Shown piece by piece: positions 25,485 to 34,900 of a stretch of 64,000 nucleotides of DNA. The DNA lies in NCBI GenBank assembly GCA_022822265.1, contig JAJECA010000050.1, positions 145,075 through 209,074 of the forward strand, read 5' to 3'. The notes beneath the pieces were generated by a model, which searched no databases, was not told the DNA's origin, and worked only from the letters and a program-made list of their open reading frames with translations. The translations under genes and the position numbers were made by a program. This DNA comes from Acidimicrobiia bacterium (GTDB lineage: Bacteria > Actinomycetota > Acidimicrobiia > Acidimicrobiales > Bin134). Within the stretch, counting starts at the first letter, position 1; each line of letters begins with the position of its first letter.

Positions 25485-26936
25485 CTAGCCGCGGCGGGAA
25501 TTGAGGAGTTGGGTGACGGCTTTGCCGTCGGCTCGGCCCTGAGTGGCCTTCATGACCTGGCCGACGAAGAAACCAGTGAGCTTGCCGTCGCCATCGCAGA
25601 AGCGTGACCACTCTTCGGCGTGCTCGGCAATGAGGCTGTCGACCAAAGACTCCAGCTCGCCGGTGTCCATGGCCTCGAATCCCAGTGTCTGGGCCGCGTC
25701 TTGGGGCGATCCCCCGCCCTCCACCAGCACAGCCAGCACCTTCTTGGCCTGGGTGGCGGTCAACTCGCCCGCCTCCTCCATGCCAACCAGATCGGAGAGC
25801 GCCTCAGAGGTCAACTGGCCAGAACCATCAGCCAGATTCTGGACGATGTGGGTCATCACCCTCTCCGCCGCTCCTCCTCCGCTGATGGCGGCCAACGCCA
25901 GCTCGTCCATCGAGCGCTCGACGGCCAGCGCAATGTGGTCGATGTCCACCGAAGGGGCGGCTGCGGCTAGCCGAAGTCGGCGGTCCCGGGGCAAGGCGGG
26001 CAGCGCCTGGCGGATCTGCTCCACCCACTCGGCGCTGGGGTCGAGCGGCAGCAGGTCGGGCTCAGGGAAATAGCGGTAGTCGTAGTCCTCCTCCTTGGAA
26101 CGCAGGGCGTGGGTGCGCCCGTCATCCTCGTTCCAGTGCCGGGTCTGCTGCTCTATTGGCTGGCCACTGGTCAACTGGTCGATTTGGCGACTGGCCTCGT
26201 ATTCGACAGCCCGGCCCAACGAGCGAAGCGAGTTCACATTCTTGATCTCGCACCGGGTTCCCAGCCGGTCGCTTCCCACCGGTCGCACCGACACATTGCA
26301 GTCCACCCGCAGCGACCCCTCCTCCATCTTGCCGTCGGACGCCCCCACCGCCACCAGGATGGAACGCAATTCAGCAACATATTGGCGGGCCTCCTCGGCT
26401 GAACGCAGCTCGGGATGGCCCACGATCTCGATGAGCGGCACCCCGGCCCGGTTGTAGTCCACCAGCGAGTACCCGGCCTCGTGGATGCGCCCACCCCCGC
26501 CGATATGGACGGTCTTGCCGGTGTCCTCCTCCAGGTGGGCCCGCTCGATGCCGACCCGCTTGCCCGAGGGCAGCTCCAGCCAGCCGTCCACGTTGATGGG
26601 CTGGTCGTACTGGCTGATCTGAAAGTCCTTGGGCATGTCGGGGTAGAAGTAGTTCTTGCGGGCAAACACCGAGGGCTGAATCCGGCAGTTGAGGGCTAGG
26701 CCCACCCGAACGGCCAGCTCCACCGCTTTCTCGTTGAGCACGGGAAGGGAGCCGGGCAAGCCGAGCGACACCGGGTCGATGTGAGTGTTGGGATCGCCGC
26801 CGAACCGGTTGGGGCTGGCGCTGAACAGCTTTGTTTCGGTGGCCAGCTCGGCGTGGACCTCCAAGCCCACCACCGTCTCCCACTCGGTGTCGGGCGGGGC
26901 CCCCAATCCGGGCACCTCTAGGGAGTCTGCGCCCAT
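25485..26936 (-). CDS. gatB: Asp-tRNA(Asn)/Glu-tRNA(Gln) amidotransferase subunit B
   Basis: GatB binds mischarged Glu-tRNA(Gln) or Asp-tRNA(Asn) and activates the side chain for transamidation within GatCAB. The sequence begins WETVVGLEVHAEL and contains KNYFYPDMPKDFQISQYDQP, both hallmarks of GatB, and ends with a YqeY-like tRNA-binding domain. The length of 483 residues is normal. The chosen ATG at 26936 shares its A with the TGA stop of gatA; the longer frame reaching 27194 lies inside gatA and is discounted. The gatC-gatA-gatB order indicates that the organism charges Gln and/or Asn tRNAs by the indirect route. Confidence 0.96.
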   Translation of the reverse strand: MGADSLEVPGLGAPPDTEWETVVGLEVHAELATETKLFSASPNRFGGDPNTHIDPVSLGLPGSLPVLNEKAVELAVRVGLALNCRIQPSVFARKNYFYPDMPKDFQISQYDQPINVDGWLELPSGKRVGIERAHLEEDTGKTVHIGGGGRIHEAGYSLVDYNRAGVPLIEIVGHPELRSAEEARQYVAELRSILVAVGASDGKMEEGSLRVDCNVSVRPVGSDRLGTRCEIKNVNSLRSLGRAVEYEASRQIDQLTSGQPIEQQTRHWNEDDGRTHALRSKEEDYDYRYFPEPDLLPLDPSAEWVEQIRQALPALPRDRRLRLAAAAPSVDIDHIALAVERSMDELALAAISGGGAAERVMTHIVQNLADGSGQLTSEALSDLVGMEEAGELTATQAKKVLAVLVEGGGSPQDAAQTLGFEAMDTGELESLVDSLIAEHAEEWSRFCDGDGKLTGFFVGQVMKATQGRADGKAVTQLLNSRRG

Positions 26937-28351
26937 CACAAGCTCGCTTCCAGCACCGCGGCGGCCCGGAACATGACCGGTTCGCCCAGGGCGGGGGCCA
27001 TGATCTGCACGCCCACCGGCAGACCATCGTCGCCCACCCCGTAGGGCACCGACATGGCGGCCTGTCCGGTGAGGTTCACCGGCACGGTGCAAACGTCGCT
27101 CATGTACATGGCCATGGGGTCGGCGGTGCGCTCCCCCAGTGAGAATGCAGTTGTAGGCGACGTGGGGCTCACCAGCAGGTCGAACTGCTCCCAAACCGAC
27201 GCGAAGTCGTTGATGATGAGCGTGCGGACCTTTTGGGCTTTCCCGTAGTACGCGTCGTAGTACCCGGCCGACAGGGCGTAGGTGCCGATCATGATGCGGC
27301 GCTTGACCTCGTCGCCAAAGCCGGCGGAGCGGGTGGCGGTGTTCATGTCGGGAGTGCTGGAGCCGTCCACCCGCAACCCGTAGCGGACGCCGTCGTAGCG
27401 GGCCAGGTTGCTGGATGCCTCGGCCGGGGCGATCAGGTAGTAGGCCGACAGTCCGTAGACCGCAGCCGGCACGCTGGCCTCGGCAACGCGGGCTCCGGCT
27501 GATTCCAGCGCTCCCACCGCGGCCTGCAATCGAGCGGCAACATCGGAGGCGATGCCGTTGCCGCTCAACTCGGCCAGCACTCCCACCCGCAGCCCGTCTA
27601 CTCCATCGGCCAGCGTGTGCGACACCGGGGGCTGGGGCTGGCTGATGCTGGTTGAGTCGCGGGCATCGGGGCCACCGATCACGTCCAACACGGCCGCCGC
27701 ATCAGCCACCGTGGTGGTGAAGGGGCCGATCTGGTCGAGCGAAGAGGCGAAGGCCACCAGGCCGTAGCGGGACACCAGGCCATAGGTGGGCTTGACCCCC
27801 ACCACTCCGCACAGCGCGGCGGGCTGGCGAATCGACCCGCCGGTGTCGCTGCCCAGCGCCACCGGGGCGAACCCGGCGGCCACCGCGGCTGCGCTGCCCC
27901 CTGACGACCCCCCCGGCACGCGGCTCGTGTCGCGCGGGTTGCGGGTGGGGCCGAACGCCGAGTTCTCGGTGGAGCTGCCCATGGCGAATTCGTCCATGTT
28001 GGTCTTGCCCACCACCACCGCACCGGCATTTTGGAGCTGCTCCACCACGGTGGCGTTATAGGGCGGTACCCAGCCCTCCAGGATGCGAGAGGAGCAGGTG
28101 GTAGCCAGCCCCCGGGTACACAGGTTGTCTTTGAGGGCGACGGGCACCCCGGCCAAGGGCCCGGGATCGTTGCCGGCGGCCACTGCGCCGTCGATCTCGT
28201 CAGCCCGAGCTTGGGCCTGGGCTGCGGCCACCAGGTTGAAGGCATGGATGTCGGCGTCGCCGTCGGCGATCACATCCAAGTGCTCATCGACCACCGAGCG
28301 AGCCGACCGCTGCCCTGATCGCACGGCGGCGGCAATCTCGACTGCGGTCAC
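26936..28351 (-). CDS. gatA: Asp-tRNA(Asn)/Glu-tRNA(Gln) amidotransferase subunit A
   Basis: GatA is the amidase-signature subunit that frees ammonia from glutamine for the GatCAB complex. The Ser-cisSer-Lys triad elements are visible: the lysine in [12 protein letters not shown], and [14 protein letters not shown] with [12 protein letters not shown]. The 471-residue length fits. The GTG start overlaps the gatC stop by 4 bases and its stop overlaps gatB by one base, so the three subunits are translationally coupled. Confidence 0.96.
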   Translation of the reverse strand: MTAVEIAAAVRSGQRSARSVVDEHLDVIADGDADIHAFNLVAAAQAQARADEIDGAVAAGNDPGPLAGVPVALKDNLCTRGLATTCSSRILEGWVPPYNATVVEQLQNAGAVVVGKTNMDEFAMGSSTENSAFGPTRNPRDTSRVPGGSSGGSAAAVAAGFAPVALGSDTGGSIRQPAALCGVVGVKPTYGLVSRYGLVAFASSLDQIGPFTTTVADAAAVLDVIGGPDARDSTSISQPQPPVSHTLADGVDGLRVGVLAELSGNGIASDVAARLQAAVGALESAGARVAEASVPAAVYGLSAYYLIAPAEASSNLARYDGVRYGLRVDGSSTPDMNTATRSAGFGDEVKRRIMIGTYALSAGYYDAYYGKAQKVRTLIINDFASVWEQFDLLVSPTSPTTAFSLGERTADPMAMYMSDVCTVPVNLTGQAAMSVPYGVGDDGLPVGVQIMAPALGEPVMFRAAAVLEASL

Positions 28352-28653
28352 GGTGCCTCCCCCAGAACCGGGGGAACCCGAAACTGGCCGTCCTCGGCAA
28401 ACGGCGCCTGCGCCATAACTTCGTCGCGGTCCAATACCTCGCCAGGAGTGTCGGGCCGGAGCAAGTTGGCGATGGGAAGGGCGTGCATCGTGGGGGGAAG
28501 AGCCTCGAGGTCCAGCGCCTCCACCTCAGCCACGTGGTCCAAGAGCTCGTCGAGCTGACCGGTGAAACGGTCCAGTTCCTCGTCGGTCAGCTCCAAGCGG
28601 GCCAAAGCAGCCACATGGGCGCATTCAGCCCGGGTGATGCGTTGCTGGCCCAT
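28348..28653 (-). CDS. gatC: Asp-tRNA(Asn)/Glu-tRNA(Gln) amidotransferase subunit C
   Basis: GatC is the small subunit (101 residues) that stabilises GatA on Gat[22 protein letters not shown] at the start and a C-terminal [12 protein letters not shown] segment are typical. I chose the ATG at 28653; the open frame extends 28 codons upstream but that part (RPHPGNVGHAATP) looks non-coding and runs into the divergent SCP2 gene. It is the first gene of gatCAB. Confidence 0.92.
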   Translation of the reverse strand: MGQQRITRAECAHVAALARLELTDEELDRFTGQLDELLDHVAEVEALDLEALPPTMHALPIANLLRPDTPGEVLDRDEVMAQAPFAEDGQFRVPPVLGEAP

Positions 28654-28707
28654 ACCGAAGCGAATGGTACCGCCCCAATTGTCGGTTTCCCGCGCCGGAG
28701 TCGCTGC

Positions 28708-29151
28708 GTGGCCTACGTTGCCGGGGTGGGGTCGCACCCATTTCTCAGTCCACAGTGGATCGAAGCAGCCATGGAACTGCGCGAGGAGTTGGCGTCAAAT
28801 GCACCCGATCCCGTTCACACCGCCAGAGTCAACCTGGTGGTCACCGGCGCCCCTTTCGGCGACGGCCAGTTCCGGGCCTACATAGACACCGAAGCGGGAG
28901 GCCCGCTGCCCGTTCCGGGCAATCTGGAAGACCCAGATGCCACCGTAATCCTCGACTACCCAGCAGCTCTGGCCGCATTCGTGACCGACGATCCCGATGC
29001 CGTTGCCCACGGCTTTCTCACCGGCACACTTCGAGTAGACGGCGACTTGGCCCTTGTCCTCATGCTTTTCGGAGAGGGCATGACCGAAGAGCAGATCGCC
29101 TTCGCCCGACATGCTCAGACCCGCCTGCGGGCCATGACCGCCCTGGAATAG
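28708..29151 (+). CDS. SCP2 sterol-carrier-like protein
   Basis: The product is a 147-residue soluble protein resembling the SCP2 lipid-binding fold: FLSPQWIEAAMELREEL at the start, a central VVTGAPFGDGQFRAYIDTEAG sheet, and DPDAVAHGFLTGTLRVDGDLA followed by a C-terminal helix. Such proteins bind hydrophobic acyl or sterol-like ligands; the ligand here is unknown. GGAG lies seven bases before the GTG at 28708, which decides that start; a GTG at 28726 is the alternative. It is divergent from gatC with 54 bases between, and convergent with the kinase gene. Confidence 0.7.
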   Translation: MAYVAGVGSHPFLSPQWIEAAMELREELASNAPDPVHTARVNLVVTGAPFGDGQFRAYIDTEAGGPLPVPGNLEDPDATVILDYPAALAAFVTDDPDAVAHGFLTGTLRVDGDLALVLMLFGEGMTEEQIAFARHAQTRLRAMTALE

Positions 29152-29154
29152 GGC

Positions 29155-31047
29155 TCAGCCCTCTCCTTCTTCCTCGTCGGGCCGGGTGATCAAGTCCACG
29201 CACGTTCCGAAGTCCACGACCGCATCGGCAGGAGGATTGGACGCCAGGATCTCGGAATCGAGCGGGCCCTCCACCTCGCCAAGGCACAGTCCGACTCCCT
29301 CTAGAACACCGGTGGCGTCGGCTACCCCGAGGGTGGCGGTATCGGGTACCCGTATTTGCTCGGGCCCGGTGGAGACCACCACGGTGATGACCGTGTCGGC
29401 GGCCACTTCGGTTCCTGGCGGGGGCTCGACTCTCACCACATGGTCGACTTCTACCCCGTTGTCGGGGACCCGCCATTCCAACACTCCCAGGCGGACTTGC
29501 TCCAGCCTCTCCCTGGCCACGGCCAGCGATGAGCCGGGTTCTATGTCGGGGACCACGCGGGGCAACGGCCCCAGCGAAACCAACAAGTCCACACTGGAAC
29601 CCAGCTCAACCTCGGAGAAAAGCTCGTCAACCTCGATGACCAACCCGGCAATCACCGTTTCGTGTGGGCGCCGGGTGATCTCCCCCACCGACAGACCCGC
29701 TGCATCCAGCAATTCCGTGACGTCTGCTACCGCGAGTCCGGCAAGGTTGGTGGGTATGGCCACCAGTTCAGGGCCCAATGACACCCACACCGTGACCGTC
29801 TCCCCTTCCTCCAACCCCGTGCCCGGCTCAGGCGCTTGTCGGAGTACTTGGCCCGCGACGGTGCCGTCTTGGCGCTGTTCGAGGCGGTTGAGCACCCAGC
29901 CATAATCGCTCTCAAGGCGGAGCAATTCGGCCTCGTCGGCACCAGCCAGATCGGGCACCGGTTGGGTCTCGGTGCCGAACTGCCTGTCCCAAAGGGCAAA
30001 TGCCCCAAATCCGGCAGCCCCCAGCAGCACCAGGGCCACAACTGCCGCCAGCAGCCGACGAAACCCTGGACCTCTGGCGTCTGGAGGTGCGCTTGAGGGC
30101 TCTGTTCGCCTCGGCGGAGCGCCCACCTCAGCGGTTTCCGCGGTGTCGGGGATCTCCGGCCCCGCCTTTGGCAGCGGAATGGGCGCCGGCCGGGGCATTG
30201 TTCCCGCCGCGGCCAAAAGCGCGAGGCCCAAGTCGTGGGCACTGGGACGCTCGTCGCGTTCCGGCCTTCCCGCCATCTCCAACACCCGTCCCAACCGGTC
30301 GAATTGACCGGCAAGGTCGAGTTGGCGGCTCATCTTGGCCATCTGCGTGTACTCGGGATCGTCGGATTCGAATGGCACACGGCCTGACAGCGCCTCGGTG
30401 AGCACCAGAACCAGGGAGTACACGTCGCTCTTTTGGTCGGGGGCCAGGCCCTGAGCCTGCTCGGGGGACGCATAGCGAGCCGCGTCGATCTCCGAGAACA
30501 CCGACCGCGACGCGAGCGCTCCACTGGACTCGGACGAAGTCAAGATCCAGGACGTGCCCAGATCCGCCAGACGGGACCGGCCGCGGCCGTCGAACAAGAT
30601 GTTGGAGGGCCGGACATCTTGATGGACCAAGCCTTGGCGATGGACGTGCTCCAGCGCGCGGGCCATCTCCAATCCAACCATCAGCGTCTGCGAAGGCGAA
30701 AGCAAATGCTCAGAGTTCAATAGTCCCTGAAGGCTCCCACCGGCCAGGTACTCGCTCACCACATAGGGGCCGACTTCGGATTCTCCCCAGTCGTGTACCG
30801 CAACCAGGTGCGGGTGGACCAGCGCAGCAGCCTCCTCGGCAGCCTCCAGGAAGCGGCTGGCGAATACCGCCTCTTGATCCCACCCGTCGGGCAGTACCTC
30901 TCCAGCAAGCAGCTTGACCGTCACACGACGCGATTTCGACAGGTCGTAGGCCAGGTAGACGTGAGTGAACCGACCTGCGCCAATGCGGGTCACGAGACGG
31001 AAGCGCCCGCCCAGAACTCGGCCGATCTCCCCGCTGCCTTGCGACAC
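29155..31047 (-). CDS. PASTA-domain Ser/Thr protein kinase with atypical catalytic loop
   Basis: The 630-residue membrane kinase resembles PknB-type cell-envelope regulators. The kinase domain (about 16-290) has the Gly-rich loop GAGRFTHV, K45 in VTVKLL, and YASPEQAQG in the activation segment. The catalytic loop is HQDVRPSNIL (142-151), with Gln for the Arg of HRD and Arg for the catalytic-loop Lys, and DFG reads DLG (162-164). One transmembrane helix (about 356-378) is followed by four PASTA-like repeats, beginning near PVPDLAG, VAIPTNL, RVVPDIE and IRVPDTA, which would bind peptidoglycan or muropeptides outside the cell. Activity may be weak. The GTG at 31047 has no clear ribosome site; a GTG at 31119 would overlap the divergent gene's control region. 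Confidence 0.85.
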   Translation of the reverse strand: MSQGSGEIGRVLGGRFRLVTRIGAGRFTHVYLAYDLSKSRRVTVKLLAGEVLPDGWDQEAVFASRFLEAAEEAAALVHPHLVAVHDWGESEVGPYVVSEYLAGGSLQGLLNSEHLLSPSQTLMVGLEMARALEHVHRQGLVHQDVRPSNILFDGRGRSRLADLGTSWILTSSESSGALASRSVFSEIDAARYASPEQAQGLAPDQKSDVYSLVLVLTEALSGRVPFESDDPEYTQMAKMSRQLDLAGQFDRLGRVLEMAGRPERDERPSAHDLGLALLAAAGTMPRPAPIPLPKAGPEIPDTAETAEVGAPPRRTEPSSAPPDARGPGFRRLLAAVVALVLLGAAGFGAFALWDRQFGTETQPVPDLAGADEAELLRLESDYGWVLNRLEQRQDGTVAGQVLRQAPEPGTGLEEGETVTVWVSLGPELVAIPTNLAGLAVADVTELLDAAGLSVGEITRRPHETVIAGLVIEVDELFSEVELGSSVDLLVSLGPLPRVVPDIEPGSSLAVARERLEQVRLGVLEWRVPDNGVEVDHVVRVEPPPGTEVAADTVITVVVSTGPEQIRVPDTATLGVADATGVLEGVGLCLGEVEGPLDSEILASNPPADAVVDFGTCVDLITRPDEEEGEG

Positions 31048-31128
31048 GCTTTGAGGGTACTTGCTGTTTCGAGTTTTTCCGCGCCACCCAGGGTGCCTCC
31101 GCGCCCTGTCAGCGGGCACACTTGAAGC

Positions 31129-31548
31129 GTGCTGGAATCCATCGCCCTACGCCGGGCGCTGTTGGTGGTCGCGGCCTTGATGGGCGCCGCGGCCATCTTG
31201 TTGGCGTTGTTTCTGGCCGACACCGATGACAACGACGTGACCGTTACCGGCAATGCCGCGGTGGACGAGCTCATCCCCCCTCGCAATGCAGAGGTTCTCT
31301 CCCAGGAAACCGTGGGCATCGACTTGGCCATCGGCTACGACGCCCGCCTGGTCATCAACGGGGTGGAGATTCCGCCCGCTCAGATTCGCCATTTCCCCAA
31401 TCTCAACCGGTTCACATTCCGGCCTGACCAGGGCAAGGCGATCGAAAGCCTGCGCGCCGAACAGAATTGCGCCCAGGTGACCTACTGGCGCCAAGAGGCC
31501 GGCCCCACAGAGGCCGACACCATCTCCTGGTGCTTCTCTGCGTCCTAG
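31129..31548 (+). CDS. Hypothetical single-pass membrane protein
   Basis: I do not recognise a family. The 139-residue product has one N-terminal hydrophobic segment (residues about 9-29, LLVVAALMGAAAILLALFL) and then a soluble, probably extracytoplasmic domain with GYDARLVINGVEIPPAQIR and two cysteines (in QNCAQV and SWCFS) that could form a disulfide. It is divergent from the PASTA kinase, with 81 bases between the starts, so the two may share a control region. Its stop overlaps that of the MarR gene by 4 bases. Confidence 0.65.
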   Translation: MLESIALRRALLVVAALMGAAAILLALFLADTDDNDVTVTGNAAVDELIPPRNAEVLSQETVGIDLAIGYDARLVINGVEIPPAQIRHFPNLNRFTFRPDQGKAIESLRAEQNCAQVTYWRQEAGPTEADTISWCFSAS

Positions 31549-32072
31549 TCGGAAGGCTCTTCCGGCTGCACCCCTCCGTCGAGAGACCGCAGGGATGCCT
31601 CCAACGTGCGCAAATAGGCCGCGAATTCCTCCGACTCCCCGTCCCGCAACCACTCCAGACGGGCCCGCTCGCGTGCCAAGTGTTCGCCCATGAGACGGTC
31701 GATGAGGTCTTTGCCCTCGGGGCTGAGCTGGGCCATCATCACCCGGCGGTCGTCGGGGTCAGGCACCCGACGCACCAGATTCAGCTTCTCCAGCTGGTCC
31801 ACCCGACCGGTCATTCCCCCGGAAGTGAGCATGGTCATAGCCGCCAGCTCACTGGGCTTGGCTTGAAAGGGAGCGCCGTTTCTCCGCAACGCCGCCAGCA
31901 CGTCGAACAAACCCAGGGTAAGGCCATGCGGACGGAGAAAATCAGTCATCGACTGCTCGAATAAGCGGTCGATACGGGAGATGCGCCCGAAGATCCCGAT
32001 GGGCGATGCGTCCAAATCGGGGCGCTCGCTGGCCCATTGCTCCAGAATCGAGTCCACTCGGTCGTGGGTCAT
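31545..32072 (-). CDS. MarR-family transcriptional regulator
   Basis: The 175-residue protein has the MarR winged-helix layout: dimerisation helices at both ends, DVLAALRRNG, the recognition region LAAMTMLTSGGMTGRVDQLEKLNLVRR, and the wing signature PDPDDRRVMMAQLSPEG. It binds DNA as a dimer and usually releases it on binding a small aromatic or other ligand. It is the last gene of the long catabolic cluster, overlapping the aminotransferase by 4 bases, so it may control that cluster in response to its substrate; this is inferred from position. Confidence 0.88.
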   Translation of the reverse strand: MTHDRVDSILEQWASERPDLDASPIGIFGRISRIDRLFEQSMTDFLRPHGLTLGLFDVLAALRRNGAPFQAKPSELAAMTMLTSGGMTGRVDQLEKLNLVRRVPDPDDRRVMMAQLSPEGKDLIDRLMGEHLARERARLEWLRDGESEEFAAYLRTLEASLRSLDGGVQPEEPSD

Positions 32073-33310
32073 GTCAACTCCTCCAGCACCGTCCCGATGG
32101 TGTCGGCTACTCGGTCCACCTCAGTAGTGGTGAATGTGAACGGCGGGTAGATGCCCAAGTGGTCGGCTTGTGCCCGCACCAGTACCCCGGCTGCCTGGAT
32201 GCGCCTCTGGGCTTCCGCCACCAGCGGCTCCGGATTGTCTGCGGCCAGTTCCACCGCGGCCAGCATCCCCTCGCCGCGAACCTCGGCCACCACTGGCAGG
32301 GAATCCAAACTGCCTACCCGCTCCTGAAGGTGCCGACCGGTCTGGAGGCTGTGATCCACTAGGGCCTCCCGCTCGAGGATCTCAATCACCTTCAGCCCGG
32401 CGACGCAGGCCGCGGGATGGCCGCTGTAGGTATAGCCGTGCATCAGCTCGATTGAGCCTTCTGGATCGACGAACTCCTCATGAATCCGGGTGCTGGCAAT
32501 GGCCGCCCCCATCGGGATGTAGGCCGACGTCAACCCTTTGGCCACGGTCATGATGTCGGGAACCACTCCGTAGCGGTGACCCCCGAACCAGTAGCCCAGC
32601 CGACCGAATCCGCAGACAACCTCATCCAGGACCAGCAGCACATCGTGGCGGTCGCACATCGCCCTGACCTCGGACAAATAGCACTCCGGGGGCGGATAGA
32701 CCCCTCCCGCGGCTTGCACCGGCTCCATGATCACCGCGGCGATGGTGCTCGGATCGCGAAAGGCCAGTTCCCGTTCCAGCGCGTCGATGTCGTGGGCCGG
32801 GACTTGGGTGCAGCCCTCCAGCAGGGGTCCGAACCCCGACCGGTTCTCGGTGAGGCCGCCTACTGATATCCCCCCGAAGTTCATGCCGTGATAGCCCCGA
32901 TGCAGCGACACGAAGCCGGTCTTGGACGCCTGACCGATACGGCGCCAGTACCCGCGGGCGATCTTCATGGCGGTCTCGACTGCTTCGGAACCTGAGTTGG
33001 TGAAGAACACGTGGTTCAGGTCGCCCGGGGTTCGGGCGACAACCGCCTCAGCCAGCTCCTCGGCCCGAGGGTGGCTGTATCCGAACAGGCAGTGGTACTC
33101 CAGGGTACGCAGTTGTTCGCTCACCGCCTCGGCGATCTCGGTTCGGCCGTGTCCCAGGATCACACAGGCCACACCCCCGGCGGTGGCATCGAGCAGCCGG
33201 TTTCCGTCGTCGGTCTCCACATAGTTGCCATCGCCGGCCACCACCACCGGAGGCCTGCTGCCACCCGCCGAGGTGAAGGGCATCCACAATGGGGCAGTGT
33301 CGCTGCTCAT
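32069..33310 (-). CDS. Class III PLP aminotransferase
   Basis: The 413-residue enzyme belongs to the omega-aminotransferase group. FFTNSGSEAVETAMKIAR binds the cofactor phosphate, VLLVLDEVVCGFGRLG provides the PLP-contacting Asp, and MTVAKGLTSAYIPMG holds the Schiff-base Lys. It would move an amino group between an amine or amino acid and an oxo acid or aldehyde; the substrate is unknown. I chose the ATG at 33310, which overlaps the upstream LLM gene by 4 bases (ATGA); an in-frame start eight codons earlier is less likely. It suggests that the pathway handles an amine-bearing compound or an aldehyde. Confidence 0.87.
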   Translation of the reverse strand: MSSDTAPLWMPFTSAGGSRPPVVVAGDGNYVETDDGNRLLDATAGGVACVILGHGRTEIAEAVSEQLRTLEYHCLFGYSHPRAEELAEAVVARTPGDLNHVFFTNSGSEAVETAMKIARGYWRRIGQASKTGFVSLHRGYHGMNFGGISVGGLTENRSGFGPLLEGCTQVPAHDIDALERELAFRDPSTIAAVIMEPVQAAGGVYPPPECYLSEVRAMCDRHDVLLVLDEVVCGFGRLGYWFGGHRYGVVPDIMTVAKGLTSAYIPMGAAIASTRIHEEFVDPEGSIELMHGYTYSGHPAACVAGLKVIEILEREALVDHSLQTGRHLQERVGSLDSLPVVAEVRGEGMLAAVELAADNPEPLVAEAQRRIQAAGVLVRAQADHLGIYPPFTFTTTEVDRVADTIGTVLEELT

Positions 33311-34083
33311 GGCCCGCTCCGGGCATCCCGCCACGCCAGCAGTGACTCCAGTTCTTCCATCCGATAGTCGGGGCCCGACCGGACCAAGATGAGGTGCTCA
33401 GCCCCGGCCGCCGCGTAGTCGTCGTAGGTGGAATCGCTAGCAATCTCGAACAACGCCACCGTTCGCTCCACCTTTGCCGGGTCGCGTTCGGCCCGCTCGC
33501 ACCATTGGTCCAGCACCCCGTTGAGGTGGGCGATCTCTTCGGGAGTGCCCCACCCGTTCCAGGCATCGGCTAGGCGAGCGCACACGTCCAGGGTCATCCG
33601 CTCCCCTAGCCCGCCGACCAAGATGGGAAGCGGCCCCACCGGCCCGGGCCTTAGCTTTTCGAGCCGTCGGCGGATGCGATGGATGGCGACCTCCATCTCG
33701 CGGATCCGATCGGCATCGCCGGACATTGCATACCCGTAGGAGTAGTAGTCCTGCTCCAGCCAGCCCGAGCCCAGGCCGAGCACCACTCGGCCTCCAGATG
33801 CGTGGTCCACCGTGCGGGCCATGTCGGCCAGCAGGTCGGGGTTGCGGAATCCGGTGCAGGTGACCAGCGGGCCGATCTGCGCCCTGCTGGTGACTGACGC
33901 CATGGCGGCCAGGGTGGACCAGCACTCAAAGGCGGTGCCGTCAGGGTCTCCGTCAATGGGGAAGAAGTGGTCGAACGTCCAGATGCTGTCAGCCCCGGCC
34001 TCATCGGCGTAACGCCATGCGGCCTCCATCTCGTCCCAGCTCACATGGTTGGGCCGGATCTGGACTCCCACACGCGGCGGCAT
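33307..34083 (-). CDS. LLM-class (F420-dependent) oxidoreductase
   Basis: The 258-residue protein is a luciferase-like monooxygenase-fold TIM barrel: MPPRVGVQIRPNHVSWDEM at the start, SIWTFDHFFP, and VVLGLGSGWLEQDY. In actinobacteria these proteins commonly use F420; the cofactor is not proven here. A strong AAGGAG six bases upstream decides the ATG at 34083 over one five codons earlier. It sits directly after the ABC ATPase gene (one-base gap) and overlaps the aminotransferase by 4 bases. Confidence 0.82.
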   Translation of the reverse strand: MPPRVGVQIRPNHVSWDEMEAAWRYADEAGADSIWTFDHFFPIDGDPDGTAFECWSTLAAMASVTSRAQIGPLVTCTGFRNPDLLADMARTVDHASGGRVVLGLGSGWLEQDYYSYGYAMSGDADRIREMEVAIHRIRRRLEKLRPGPVGPLPILVGGLGERMTLDVCARLADAWNGWGTPEEIAHLNGVLDQWCERAERDPAKVERTVALFEIASDSTYDDYAAAGAEHLILVRSGPDYRMEELESLLAWRDARSGP

Positions 34084-34084
34084 C

Positions 34085-34900
34085 TCAATCTCCTTCATGA
34101 GACGCGGCCAAACCGGTGATGAGCGACACCAGCTTTTGGGCGTCGGTGCTGTGGGCGTCCAAAAGCTCGATGAGCTGCCCCCGGCGCATCACCGCGATCC
34201 GGTCGGCGAGGCGGAACACCTGGTCGAGGTTGTGGCTGACCACGATTATGGTCAGCTTGCGCTCTCGCAGTGTGGTGATGAGGTCCTCCACCCGGGCGGT
34301 CTCGGCGATACCCAGCGCGGCGGTGGGCTCGTCCATGATGATCACCTCGTTGCCCCAGTTCATGGCCCGGGCGATGGCCACTCCCTGACGCTGACCCCCG
34401 GAGAAGTGCTGAACAGGGATGCGGACAGAGGGAATCTTGATATTGAGCCGCCGGATGATCTGCTCGGTGTCCCGCCGCATGGCCCGACGCCGCAGAAAGG
34501 TGAGCGGCCCCCACCCCACCTTGAGCTCCCGTCCCATGAATAGGTTTTGGGCGGCATCCAGATTGTCGGCCAGCGCCAGGTCTTGGTACACGGTTTCAAT
34601 GCCCGCTGTCCGGGCATCCAGCGGAGAGCGGAATCGGCGGGTCTCACCGTGCAGCACCACGCTTCCCGCGTCGGGCTGCTCCGCTCCGGAGATCACCTTC
34701 AACAGAGTGCTCTTGCCGGCCCCGTTGTCGCCGACAATGGCGGTGAGCGTGCCGGCGGGGAAGTCCAGCGACACGTCGCGGAGGGCAACCACTCCTCCGT
34801 AGCGCTTGTGGATCCCCGAAACGCTCAGCGCGATATCCGGTGACTGGGAATCCTCAGAGCGGGGGGATTCGACTGCCGATCCAGGCTGGCCTGCGGTCAT
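34085..34900 (-). CDS. Sugar-type ABC transporter ATP-binding protein (single domain)
   Basis: The 271-residue cytoplasmic ATPase has all hallmarks: Walker A GDNGAGKST, Q-loop TVYQDLALADNL, signature FSGGQRQG, Walker B VIIMDEPTAALG and the switch VSHNLDQV. It most resembles the ribose/fructose (RbsA/FrcA-like) group, but it has one nucleotide-binding domain instead of the usual two, so it should act as a homodimer. The matching permease and binding protein lie about 8.7 kb upstream in the same cluster, with catabolic genes between. It overlaps the molybdenum hydroxylase gene by 4 bases. Confidence 0.9.
   Translation of the reverse strand: MTAGQPGSAVESPRSEDSQSPDIALSVSGIHKRYGGVVALRDVSLDFPAGTLTAIVGDNGAGKSTLLKVISGAEQPDAGSVVLHGETRRFRSPLDARTAGIETVYQDLALADNLDAAQNLFMGRELKVGWGPLTFLRRRAMRRDTEQIIRRLNIKIPSVRIPVQHFSGGQRQGVAIARAMNWGNEVIIMDEPTAALGIAETARVEDLITTLRERKLTIIVVSHNLDQVFRLADRIAVMRRGQLIELLDAHSTDAQKLVSLITGLAASHEGD

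Noticed and set aside
26945..27194. Longer N-terminus of gatB suggested by the open frame.
   Set aside because: It lies wholly inside gatA; the ATG at 26936 gives the conserved GatB start.
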